Shown: piece after piece, positions 34,933 to 43,293 of the stretch | Position numbering within the stretch: position 1 is the first letter of the stretch | Layout of the letters: every line of letters begins with the position of its first letter | DNA from: Acidobacteriota bacterium | GTDB taxonomy: Bacteria > Acidobacteriota > Terriglobia > Acidiferrales > UBA7541 | Direction of reading: 5' to 3' | NCBI GenBank assembly: GCA_013289855.1 | Contig: JABCZD010000001.1 | Coordinates: forward strand, 1-64,000 | Length of the DNA: 64,000 bases | The notes under the pieces: generated by a model | What the model was told of the DNA's origin: nothing | Database searches by the model: none | What the model saw: the letters and a program-made list of their open reading frames with translations, nothing else | Translations under genes and position numbers: made by a program

Positions 34933-35490
34933 TCAGTCGTCTTCGCCGATCAGAATCGCCGCGCCCAGCACGGTGGTCCACAAGCCGCGCTTGTCGCCCA
35001 CTGCGGATTGCGTCACCTGCATGGTGCGCACGATTTTATTGGAGATGCGGTAGACCTCTTTTTTCTCGTCGAAAGATAAATCCGGATCAAATTCCACGTT
35101 CAGCGTGGTCGCCAGCATTTCCGCCGCCAGTTCTTCGGCGTATTCACCCGCCACTTCTTCGGTTTCACCGAAGGAGTGATGCTCGGAAAGATAGCCGTAC
35201 ATGGTCTTGTCGCTGGGCAGCGCCAAGCCGATGCTCGCGGCGATCAAACGATGCGCTTCTTTAGTGGAATTTTCGCTGATCACGGTAAACGCCACCTGCC
35301 CGGGCTTGATGTGCTTCAAACCTTCGCTGCGCGAAATCAATTTGCAGTTCGGAGGAAAAATAGAAGATACGCGCACGATGTTGCACGCCGCGATTCCCGC
35401 GCTACGCAACGCTAACTCAAAACTGGAGAGCCGTTCACGGTGCTTTCCGACGCCTTTGGTGAGAAATATTTTCTTTGCGACGAACGCCAT
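34933..35490 (-). CDS. Pyruvoyl-dependent arginine decarboxylase
   Basis: 185 residues. Pyruvoyl enzymes of this family self-cleave to form the cofactor; the cleavage site is the Ser-Ser pair in [13 protein letters not shown] (S42-S43). Other family blocks: [37 protein letters not shown] and [20 protein letters not shown]. Arginine gives agmatine, which feeds AguA and AguB. ATG 35490 gives the normal family start ([13 protein letters not shown]); the open frame reaching 35556 adds 22 unusual residues. This type is typical of Archaea and some bacteria. Confidence 0.92.
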   Translation of the reverse strand: MAFVAKKIFLTKGVGKHRERLSSFELALRSAGIAACNIVRVSSIFPPNCKLISRSEGLKHIKPGQVAFTVISENSTKEAHRLIAASIGLALPSDKTMYGYLSEHHSFGETEEVAGEYAEELAAEMLATTLNVEFDPDLSFDEKKEVYRISNKIVRTMQVTQSAVGDKRGLWTTVLGAAILIGEDD

Positions 35491-35647
35491 AGGCTGCTTT
35501 GTCGTGCCTCCGTGAGTGGTGTAGCCGAAAAAAACGTTGCTGTGGAAAAGTAACAAGAAGGTATTGCAGTGTCAATGTGTTTCAGGTACGCGCGTGGCGC
35601 CGCGCAGCATGAATATTGTGTTACTGCATGGCGCCGAAAAGGGCGAA

Positions 35648-36199
35648 CTAACTCTCCGGGTCCACGGCAACGTGGCGAAGCAGTTTTCCGAGCGGTTTAC
35701 ACAGCGCTACAACTTTTTCCAACTCATCCGTGGTGAAATCCGGGCCCGCGCTCATGGAGGTCGGTCCTTTTCGGCTGATTTGAAGGATACCCACCACGCG
35801 GCCGTCAGATTGAATGGGTGCGCTGATGATTTTTTGAATGGCTTCGGCGCTCTCGTTGCCGATCTTCACGCCTTCAAACACACTCGCGTGGCGCACCGCG
35901 GCAAAATTGTTCACTATTTCCGGCCGGCTCTCGCGCGCCGTGCGGGCCGCCAGCGCCGAATTGCTGGAAAGCGGAATGTAGCCCACGTTTTTCAGCGCCA
36001 GCGGCGCCATGAAGTACAGATGTTTCCAGCGCGTGGAAAGTCCTAGGATAGCGACTTCATCATTTTTAACGCCCAAGCTTTTCGCGATGCGTTCGGCCAC
36101 CGAGGCGATCGGGACGTCCACGGACTTCTCCTCGCTGGCGGAGGATAGTGCACTCGCCAGACGTTCCAACTCCGAAACGAGGCTGTAGGTCGTGGCCAT
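35648..36199 (-). CDS. GAF domain protein
   Basis: 183 residues, a single GAF-like sensor domain: VAERIAKSLGVKNDEVAILG, NNFAAVRHASVFEGVKIGN, IQKIISAPIQSDGRVVGILQ, and ISRKGPTSMSAGPDFTTDEL. A short helix precedes it. There is no output domain, so it may act through a partner or bind a small molecule. Start ATG 36199. It is convergent with none and divergent from sdhC; no evident operon. Confidence 0.8.
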   Translation of the reverse strand: MATTYSLVSELERLASALSSASEEKSVDVPIASVAERIAKSLGVKNDEVAILGLSTRWKHLYFMAPLALKNVGYIPLSSNSALAARTARESRPEIVNNFAAVRHASVFEGVKIGNESAEAIQKIISAPIQSDGRVVGILQISRKGPTSMSAGPDFTTDELEKVVALCKPLGKLLRHVAVDPES

Positions 36200-36508
36200 T
36201 CGTTCGCTTGTTCCTGCACTTCAGCAGCCGGGGAGGAGAGGAGGGCCCTGGCGAGTTACGTCCGTCATTTAAATTGTACCGTTCAGTTCCGCGTTCGCAA
36301 GACTATTTCGCGGCGCGTGTGCCCATCGAATCCCTTTTGTTGCTCGCGTCGAGAATTCGGCCCAACTTGCATCGCTGCGGTCAACTACCTATACTGATTT
36401 TGTCGCAAATCTTTCACGTACGTGAGATTGGTGTGGGGATTTTTCCTGAAACGGGAATGGTTCCCGGCCGGCCACGCGGCACCCAGAAACTTTTGCGACG
36501 GAGAAGGC

Positions 36509-37162
36509 ATGTCCGCCACGGAAAGTCAGCCTGACGCAAGTTATCTCCTCCGCAAGCTTCATTCTTTAACCGGAATTCTTCCCGTTGGAGCATTTCTCGC
36601 GGAGCATTTCTGGTCGAATAGCGCGGCTTTGGTAAGCGCTGATAAATACAATCAAACTTCCGCCGAGTTGCAGACCATTCCGTTCCGAATATTCGTCGAG
36701 TGGGCATTTATTTTTCTTCCTATGCTGTTTCATGGCGGTTATGGCGTATGGATTTGGCTGCGCGGAAAATCTAATGTTTCGCAATATCCGTGGGTCAAGA
36801 ATTGGCTGTACACTGCGCAGCGCTACACCGGACTCATCGCATTCGTATATATCGGTTGGCATTTATATACCGAACGTTTTCTCACGCAGGGCCGGTCCAC
36901 GTACGCCAGCGTGGAGCAGGATTTGCAAAATCCGCTGTTCCTGACGTTTTTTGCCATCGGAATCCTGGCTTCATCATTCCATCTCGGCGTGGGCATCTGG
37001 AATTTTCTTTGCAAGTGGGGATTGGCCGCCACCGTACGCGCGCAACGCGCAGCGGGGCAATTGGGAGTCTTGGTGGGCGTCACTTTTAGTGTCGTCGGCA
37101 TTCTGATTCTCATCAGTTTTCGTTTTGACTGGCATCCTTTTGCGTCGTACATAAATAAATGA
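36509..37162 (+). CDS. sdhC: Succinate dehydrogenase cytochrome b558 subunit
   Basis: 217 residues, five hydrophobic segments. It is the single large di-heme anchor of the Bacillus/b558 type: LLRKLHSLTGILPVGAFLAEHFW, FLPMLFHGGYGVWI, GLIAFVYIGWHLY, and SSFHLGVGIWNFLCKWG supply the His ligands. It anchors SdhAB in the membrane and passes electrons to the quinone. ATG 36509 (MSATESQPD) is preceded by GGAGAAGG. The stop overlaps sdhA by ATGA. Confidence 0.93.
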   Translation: MSATESQPDASYLLRKLHSLTGILPVGAFLAEHFWSNSAALVSADKYNQTSAELQTIPFRIFVEWAFIFLPMLFHGGYGVWIWLRGKSNVSQYPWVKNWLYTAQRYTGLIAFVYIGWHLYTERFLTQGRSTYASVEQDLQNPLFLTFFAIGILASSFHLGVGIWNFLCKWGLAATVRAQRAAGQLGVLVGVTFSVVGILILISFRFDWHPFASYINK

Positions 37163-38943
37163 AACAGCCGAAGATCATCGTTGTGGGCGGAGGCCTCGCC
37201 GGTCTAATGGCCACCATTCGCGTGGCGGAATCCGGCGTGCCCGTCGAACTGTTTTCCATCGTTCCGGTAAAGCGGTCGCACTCGGTTTGCGCGCAGGGCG
37301 GAATCAACGCCGCGAAAAATCAAAAGGGCGAAGGCGACTCCATCGCCAAACATTTCGATGACACCATTTTTGGCGGCGATTTTCTCGCGAATCAAACGCT
37401 AGTAGGCCGCATGTGCGAAGCCGCACCGGGCATCATCGATCTGCTGGACCGCATGGGCGTAATGTTCAATCGCACGCCGGAAGGTTTGCTGGATTACCGC
37501 CGTTTCGGCGGCACGCTATATCACCGCACGGCATTTGCCGGCGCCACCACCGGCCAGCAACTACTCTACGCCCTCGACGAACAAGTGCGGCGCCATGAAT
37601 CCGAAGGCCGCGTGAAGAAATACGAAGGCTGGACGTTTCTTTCCGCGGTAATCGACGACGGCGGCGTCTGTCGTGGCATTTGCTCCATGAATTTGCACTC
37701 CATGGAAGTGCAGACGTTCGTGGCCGACGCGGTGATTTTCTGCACCGGTGGGATCGGCGCGATTTTTGGCCGCTCCACAAATTCTGTGGTGTGCACCGGC
37801 TCGGCGCAATCGGCGCTGTTTCAACAAGGCGTGGACTACGCCAACGGCGAATTCATCCAGGTACATCCCACCGCGATTCCCGGCGAAGACAAGCTGCGGT
37901 TGATGAGCGAATCGGCGCGCGGTGAAGGCGGCCGCGTGTGGGTGCCGAAAACTCCTGGCGACAAGCGCGCCGCACGGAGTATTCCGGAAGCCGAACGGTT
38001 TTATTTTCTCGAAGAGTGGTATCCGAAGTACGGCAATTTGGTGCCTCGTGATATCGCCACACGCGCCATTCATCGCATCGTGTACGAAGAAAAGCTGGGC
38101 ATTGACGGGCAAGCCGCGGTCTATCTCGACGTGACGCACATTCCCGTCGAGACGCTGAATCACAAACTCGAAGGCATTCTGGAAATTTACGAAAAGTTTA
38201 TCGGCGTGGATCCGCGCAAAGAACCGATGAAGGTTTTTCCCGCCATGCACTACACCATGGGCGGTATGTGGGTGAACGCGGAAGATCAGGGCACCAACAT
38301 TCCGGGAATTTACGCTGCCGGCGAATGCGAGTATCAATATCACGGCGCGAACCGTTTGGGTGCGAACTCGCTGGTGTCTTGCATATTTGGCGGGGGCATT
38401 GCGGGACCAGCCGCGGTGAAATACGCGAAGAGTCTGACGACCGGCGCGGCGGCCGCGCCTTCCATGGTGTTCGAGCGGGAACGCCAGCGCCAGGAAGAGA
38501 TGAATCAGGCGTTGCTTTCCGGCACGGGCGGAGAAAATCCCATCACCATCTGGAAAGAACTCGGCGAAATCATGACCGAGCACGTCACCGTAACGCGCAT
38601 CAACAAGAATCTTGAACTGGCGTACGGCAAAATCGGCGAATTGACGCAGCGTTACAAGAAAATCAATCTGAGCGACCGCACCAAATGGTCCAATCAAACG
38701 CTGAATTTCGCGCGCGAACTTGGCAACATGCTGGTGCTGGCTCGCGTGGTGACCATGGGCGCGTATCAGCGCAACGAATCGCGTGGCGCGCACTACAAGC
38801 CGGAGTTTCCGGAACGCGATGACTACAATTTCCTGAAGACCACACGCGCAAAATGGCTCAACGGCGACATTCAGTTGACCTATGAAACGGTGGACACGTC
38901 GCACATCGCGCCGCGCGCGCGGCGCTACGATGCGGCGAAGTGA
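37159..38943 (+). CDS. sdhA: Succinate dehydrogenase flavoprotein subunit
   Basis: 594 residues. The FAD-binding N-terminus (IIVVGGGLAGLMATIRVAES) is followed by the covalent-flavin region KRSHSVCAQGGINAAKN, with H41 as likely attachment residue. Then come the active-site region GEFIQVHPTAIPG, RGEGG, and HYTMGGMWVNAEDQ, and the C-terminal NLELAYGKI and RGAHYKPEFPERDD. It oxidises succinate to fumarate in the TCA cycle. It overlaps sdhC by 4 bp and precedes sdhB by 94 bp, a gap that contains a hairpin repeat. Confidence 0.96.
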   Translation: MKQPKIIVVGGGLAGLMATIRVAESGVPVELFSIVPVKRSHSVCAQGGINAAKNQKGEGDSIAKHFDDTIFGGDFLANQTLVGRMCEAAPGIIDLLDRMGVMFNRTPEGLLDYRRFGGTLYHRTAFAGATTGQQLLYALDEQVRRHESEGRVKKYEGWTFLSAVIDDGGVCRGICSMNLHSMEVQTFVADAVIFCTGGIGAIFGRSTNSVVCTGSAQSALFQQGVDYANGEFIQVHPTAIPGEDKLRLMSESARGEGGRVWVPKTPGDKRAARSIPEAERFYFLEEWYPKYGNLVPRDIATRAIHRIVYEEKLGIDGQAAVYLDVTHIPVETLNHKLEGILEIYEKFIGVDPRKEPMKVFPAMHYTMGGMWVNAEDQGTNIPGIYAAGECEYQYHGANRLGANSLVSCIFGGGIAGPAAVKYAKSLTTGAAAAPSMVFERERQRQEEMNQALLSGTGGENPITIWKELGEIMTEHVTVTRINKNLELAYGKIGELTQRYKKINLSDRTKWSNQTLNFARELGNMLVLARVVTMGAYQRNESRGAHYKPEFPERDDYNFLKTTRAKWLNGDIQLTYETVDTSHIAPRARRYDAAK

Positions 38944-38957
38944 GTCGGCAGTCTTTT

Positions 38958-38980
38958 GTAGTGGCGGGTCTTTAGACCCG
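38958..38980. repeat. Dispersed repeat family B, copy 2, between sdhA and sdhB
   Basis: GTAGTGGCGGGTCTTTAGAC plus CCG forms a CGGGTCT/AGACCCG hairpin inside the sdhCAB operon, 15 nt after the sdhA stop. It could influence relative expression of sdhB. Confidence 0.65.
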
Positions 38981-39037
38981 CATTTCTGCATCGCAGGGAA
39001 GAGTTTCGTGCCCGTAGAGAATTTAAAGAGGGCCTAA

Positions 39038-39799
39038 ATGGCAGAAGCAGCAGCGGGGAAAAAAGTAATCGTCAAAGTAAAGCGCCAGGCCACGCCCAAA
39101 GAAGCGGCGCATTGGGAGGAGTTCGCGCTCAACTGGCGACCTTCCATGAATGTGATCATTTGTTTGCGCGATATCGCGGAAAATCCCGTCACCAGCGACG
39201 GTAAGCCCACCACGCCGATCACCTACGACTCGAACTGCTTGGAAGAAATTTGCGGCTCCTGCGCCATGCTCATCAACGGCAGAGCGCGCATGGCGTGCTC
39301 CGCGCTGGTCGATTCGCTGGAACAACCCATCCGCATCGAGCCGCTGACGAAATTTCCCGTCGTTCGCGATCTTTCGGTCGACCGCCAGTTCATGTTTGAA
39401 AGTCTAAAGCGCGTCAAGGCGTGGATCCCCATCGATGGCACTTACGATCTTGGCGAAGGCCCGCGCATGTCGCCGGAAGTTCAGGAAAAAGGCTACCCGC
39501 TATCGAACTGCATCACTTGCGGAAACTGCCTGGAAGTTTGCCCGCAGGTGAACGATCACAATGGCTTCATGGGCGCGGCGATTTTCAGTCAGGTGCGGCT
39601 CTTCAACATGCATCCCACGGGAAAAATGCATGCCGCGGAACGCCTCAAGGCCGCCATGGGCCACGGCGGCATCGAAGATTGCGCCAACGCGCAAAATTGC
39701 GTCAAAGCCTGCCCGAAAGGCATTCCGCTTACGGAATCACTGGCCGAAGTAAACCGCGAAGCGTGGAGGCAGGCGCTTTTCGGCTGGCTGGTAGGGTAA
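39038..39799 (+). CDS. sdhB: Succinate dehydrogenase iron-sulfur subunit
   Basis: 253 residues. The N-terminal plant-type ferredoxin domain has the [2Fe-2S] ligands in DSNCLEEICGSCAMLINGRA and later ACSALV. The C-terminal domain has CITCGNCLEVCPQVN and CANAQNCVKACPKGIPLTES for the [4Fe-4S] and [3Fe-4S] centres. It carries electrons from SdhA to SdhC. ATG 39038 lies 94 bp after sdhA. Same operon. Confidence 0.96.
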   Translation: MAEAAAGKKVIVKVKRQATPKEAAHWEEFALNWRPSMNVIICLRDIAENPVTSDGKPTTPITYDSNCLEEICGSCAMLINGRARMACSALVDSLEQPIRIEPLTKFPVVRDLSVDRQFMFESLKRVKAWIPIDGTYDLGEGPRMSPEVQEKGYPLSNCITCGNCLEVCPQVNDHNGFMGAAIFSQVRLFNMHPTGKMHAAERLKAAMGHGGIEDCANAQNCVKACPKGIPLTESLAEVNREAWRQALFGWLVG

Positions 39800-39836
39800 A
39801 CTCGCCTCGCGATTCGAAGCTTCAGGGAGACACTCG

Positions 39837-41063
39837 ATGCGTCATGCGCGTGCAATCGTCTGCGCGATACTTTTTTTCTACGTTTTCTCGCTTTGCGCCA
39901 GGCACACGAACGCCGACGACGTCGCCGATCGCGCCCGCGCCATCCACTTTTCCTCCATCGTCATCGACACGCACGACGACACCACGCAGCGCTTCCTTTC
40001 GGGCACCTTCGATCTCGGCAAACGCAATCCCGACGGCCACGTGGACATTCCGCGCATGCGCGAAGGCGGAATGAACGCCATTTTTTTCTCCATCTGGATT
40101 GACGGGCGCACCACCGGACCCGCCGCGGTGCAGAAAGCGCTAGACCAGATCGATCTGGTGCGCGAGAACGTGCGGAAATATCCGAACGACATCGTGCTGG
40201 CGCGCACAGCGGAAGATATTCGCCGCGCCCACGCGCAGGGCAAAATTGCCGCGCTGATCGGCGTCGAAGGCGGCCACATGATGGGAAACGACCTTCACGT
40301 GCTGCGTATCTTCGCCGATCTTGGCGTCCGCTATATGACGTTGACGCATTTCTATAACGACGAGTGGGCGGACTCTTCCACCGCCAAGCCCGAGCACAAC
40401 GGCCTCACCGATTTCGGCAAGGAGGTGGTGCGCGAGATGAACCGACAGGGCATTCTCGTGGACATCTCGCATGTCTCGGATAAAACGTTCTACGACGCCC
40501 TCGCCATCAGCAAAGCCCCGCTCATCGCGTCGCACTCTTCCTGCCGCGCGCTCTGCAATCACGTGCGGGACATGAGCGACGACATGATCAAAGCGCTGGC
40601 CGCCAAGGGCGGGGTCATCCAGATTAATTATGAAAGAAGTTTTATCGATCAGGCTTATAAGGACGCGTCTGAGAAAGAGTCCGGGAATGTTGTGGCCATG
40701 TTCGATGCTTTCAAGAAAGAGTGCGGTGACGACGATTCATGCATCACTAAGAAAATGGATGAGCAGCAGAACAGGCTGACCGCCGAAGGCAAGCTGCCGC
40801 ACGTGAGCTGGGAACGCATTGTCGACCACATCGATCACGCCGTGAAGCTGGTCGGCGCCGATCACGTCGGCCTCGGTTCCGATTTTGACGGCGCCACCAT
40901 GCCTGAAGGAATGGAAGATGCCTCCAAACTCCCGAAAATCACCGAGGCGCTGCTGCGCAAGGGTTACTCCGAGGCAGATATCCGCAAAATTCTCGGCGGG
41001 AATACCCTCCGCGTGATGGAGCAGGCGGAAGCGGTGAGCAGAGAATTAAACGGACCACAGTGA
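39837..41063 (+). CDS. Membrane dipeptidase (peptidase M19), exported
   Basis: 408 residues. A signal peptide (AIVCAILFFYVFSLCARH) is followed by the M19 metallohydrolase barrel: zinc ligands in IVIDTHDDTTQRF, bridging Glu in LIGVEGGHMMGND, His in VDISHVSDKTF and ASHSSCRALCNH, and VGLGSDFDGATMPEG. These enzymes cleave dipeptides, including D-residues and beta-lactam-like substrates. ATG 39837 has GGGAG. It starts 37 bp after sdhB. Its stop overlaps the next paralogue. Confidence 0.92.
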   Translation: MRHARAIVCAILFFYVFSLCARHTNADDVADRARAIHFSSIVIDTHDDTTQRFLSGTFDLGKRNPDGHVDIPRMREGGMNAIFFSIWIDGRTTGPAAVQKALDQIDLVRENVRKYPNDIVLARTAEDIRRAHAQGKIAALIGVEGGHMMGNDLHVLRIFADLGVRYMTLTHFYNDEWADSSTAKPEHNGLTDFGKEVVREMNRQGILVDISHVSDKTFYDALAISKAPLIASHSSCRALCNHVRDMSDDMIKALAAKGGVIQINYERSFIDQAYKDASEKESGNVVAMFDAFKKECGDDDSCITKKMDEQQNRLTAEGKLPHVSWERIVDHIDHAVKLVGADHVGLGSDFDGATMPEGMEDASKLPKITEALLRKGYSEADIRKILGGNTLRVMEQAEAVSRELNGPQ

Positions 41064-42370
41064 AAAGCGATGAACCTCACGACGCAACGCGCAGGGAAGC
41101 ACTGCAGCGCCTCCTGGTGTTGGCGCCCGTCCTGGCGTGCGGTTTTGGCACGGCCGCGGACGTGACCGCATCCCTCGCCAGCGACGACATTTCCTTGCCC
41201 GCGCGCAAGCTGCATTTTTCGTCGTTGGTCATCGACACGCATGCGGATACCACGCAGCGTTTCCTCGGCGGCCAATTCGCTGCCGACGGCGGTTTCCGTT
41301 CCGGCCTGAAATTTGATTTCGCGGCGCGCGATGCCCGCGGCAGCATTGACATTCCGCGGATGCGCGAAGGCGGTCTGGGTGCGATTTTCTTTTCGATTTG
41401 GATTCCCAGCAAAATTAAAGGTCCGCCCGCGGTAGCCCGCGCACTCGAACAAATTGCCGCCGTCCACGAACAAGTCCGCCGCTATCCCGCCGACCTCGCC
41501 TTCGCCACGACCGCTGGCGAAATTCGCGCCGCGCACGCGCAACACAAAATCGCCGCGCTCATCGGCATTGAGGGCGGCCACATGATCAACAGCGATCTCG
41601 GCGTGCTCCGTCACTTCGCCGCTTTGGGCGCACGCTACATGACCCTGACGCACACCGGCAACGTGGAGTGGGCGGATTCGAGCGGCGCCGCTCCGGTGCA
41701 TCATGGACTCACGCCGTTCGGCAGGGAAGTGATCCACGAAATGAACCGGCTTGGCATGATGGTGGATATTTCCCACGTCAGCGACAAAACGTTCTACGAC
41801 GTGCTGGCAATCGGCGAAGCCCCGCTGCTGGCCTCGCACTCTTCCTGCCGTGCGATTTGTGATGCGTCGCGCAACATGTCCGACGACATGATCAAGGCGT
41901 TGGCCGCCAAAGGCGGGGTGATCCAGATCAACTATCACGTGGCATTCCTCAGCCAAGAATTTCGCGATGCCGAAAAAAAAGATCCGCTGATCAACAAAGC
42001 CATCGAAGCTGAAGTCTTAAAGCTCTGCGGAGACAATGAAGCCTGCGAACTGATCGAAGGCGACCGCCTCACCCGTGAATCCGTCGAGCGAGGCAAGCTG
42101 CCGCGTGTGGACTGGAGCAAAATCGTCGAGCACATCGACCACGCCGTCCAATTGGTCGGCGCCGAGCACGTCGGCCTCGGTTCCGACTTCGATGGTGCTA
42201 ACATGCCTTACGGCATGGAAGACGCCACGCAGCTTCCGAAAATCACCGAAGCCTTACTGCGCAAAGGATATTCTGAGGATGACGTAAAGAAGATTCTGGG
42301 CGAGAATACCTTGCGCGTAATGGCCGAGGTCGAGCGTACCGGCCGCGCATTGACCGCCGCGCCGCAATAA
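41060..42370 (+). CDS. Second M19 dipeptidase, tandem paralogue
   Basis: 436 residues, clearly paralogous to the gene just upstream throughout the barrel: VIDTHADTTQRFLGG, LIGIEGGHMIN, VDISHVSDKTFYDV, ASHSSCRAIC, VGLGSDFDGANMPYG. It has its own acidic insertion. The N-terminus (DATRREALQRLLVLAPVLAC) has an RR-like start and hydrophobic stretch, so it is probably exported, perhaps by Tat. GTG 41060 overlaps the previous stop (GTGA), so the pair is translated together. Confidence 0.9.
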   Translation: MKSDEPHDATRREALQRLLVLAPVLACGFGTAADVTASLASDDISLPARKLHFSSLVIDTHADTTQRFLGGQFAADGGFRSGLKFDFAARDARGSIDIPRMREGGLGAIFFSIWIPSKIKGPPAVARALEQIAAVHEQVRRYPADLAFATTAGEIRAAHAQHKIAALIGIEGGHMINSDLGVLRHFAALGARYMTLTHTGNVEWADSSGAAPVHHGLTPFGREVIHEMNRLGMMVDISHVSDKTFYDVLAIGEAPLLASHSSCRAICDASRNMSDDMIKALAAKGGVIQINYHVAFLSQEFRDAEKKDPLINKAIEAEVLKLCGDNEACELIEGDRLTRESVERGKLPRVDWSKIVEHIDHAVQLVGAEHVGLGSDFDGANMPYGMEDATQLPKITEALLRKGYSEDDVKKILGENTLRVMAEVERTGRALTAAPQ

Positions 42371-42422
42371 ACGTTAAATAGTAAAAAAAATAATGGGCAC
42401 CCATCACGGAGATAGCTAAAAA

Positions 42423-43181
42423 ATGACCAAAGCAGCACGCACTTTCCTTCTAGCAATTTTGGCCTTGGGAATTTTGGCAAGTGGAGCTTTGTCGTCCGCG
42501 CAAACCGCCACGACTACGCATAAGACCACCACCGCCACCACTTCCGGATACGATCGCGCTTTGCTGCATCCCGCGCTGTTGAAAGACAAAGCCCCGGATA
42601 CGTATCAAGTGAAAGTCACCACCACCAAAGGCGACTTCACCATTACTGTCACGCGGGCATGGTCGCCCCTAGGCGCGGACCGCTTTTACAATCTGGTCAA
42701 GCACCACTTTTATGACAACGCCAGCTTCTTCCGCGTGCTGAACAATCCGCCATTTATGGCGCAATTCGGCGTCAGCGCCTACCCGGCCGTTTCCGCGGCG
42801 TGGGAAAAAGCCGAAATCAAGGATGATCCGGTCACGCAGAGTAACGTCCGCGGCTATGTGAGCTTCGCTACCTCCGGACCGAATACCCGCACCACGCAAG
42901 TGTTCATCAACTATGGCGACAACAAGCGTCTCGATAGCATGGGCTTTTCGCCCTTCGGGCTAGTAACCGACGGCATGAACGTCGTTGACGGTTTTTACGG
43001 TGACTACGGTGAAGGCGCTCCCGACGGTGGTGGTCCCGCACAGGACCAGCTCACCAAGCAAGGAAAGCCTTATCTCGATAAGGGCTGGCCGAAGCTGGAC
43101 GCCATCAAGACGGCCGTCATCGTCGGCGCTCCGGTAACACCGGCGAAGAAACCCGCCGCGCCTGCCGCGAAGAATCCCTAG
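42423..43181 (+). CDS. Secreted cyclophilin-type peptidylprolyl isomerase
   Basis: 252 residues. A signal peptide (FLLAILALGILASGALSSAQ) and a Thr-rich segment precede the cyclophilin fold: VTTTKGDFTITVTRAWSPLG, ADRFYNLVKHHFYDNASFFR, GYVSFATSGPNTRTTQVFIN and GFSPFGLVTDGMNVVD. It catalyses proline cis-trans isomerisation in the periplasm. The C-terminal ~25 residues are Ala/Pro/Lys-rich. ATG 42423. Single gene. Confidence 0.92.
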   Translation: MTKAARTFLLAILALGILASGALSSAQTATTTHKTTTATTSGYDRALLHPALLKDKAPDTYQVKVTTTKGDFTITVTRAWSPLGADRFYNLVKHHFYDNASFFRVLNNPPFMAQFGVSAYPAVSAAWEKAEIKDDPVTQSNVRGYVSFATSGPNTRTTQVFINYGDNKRLDSMGFSPFGLVTDGMNVVDGFYGDYGEGAPDGGGPAQDQLTKQGKPYLDKGWPKLDAIKTAVIVGAPVTPAKKPAAPAAKNP

Positions 43182-43293
43182 CTCTTAGTTTCGAGAAGCA
43201 ACTGGGCCCGCACAAGTTACCCGTGTACTAGCTTAAAAATGGAGCGCGCGCGGCTGCTTTATTGTCCGCGCCACTCCGCCGCAGAGGACTAGT

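Noticed and set aside
37561..38991. 476-codon minus-strand frame opposite sdhA
   Set aside because: Arg/His-rich shadow translation; sdhA on the other strand is complete and conserved.
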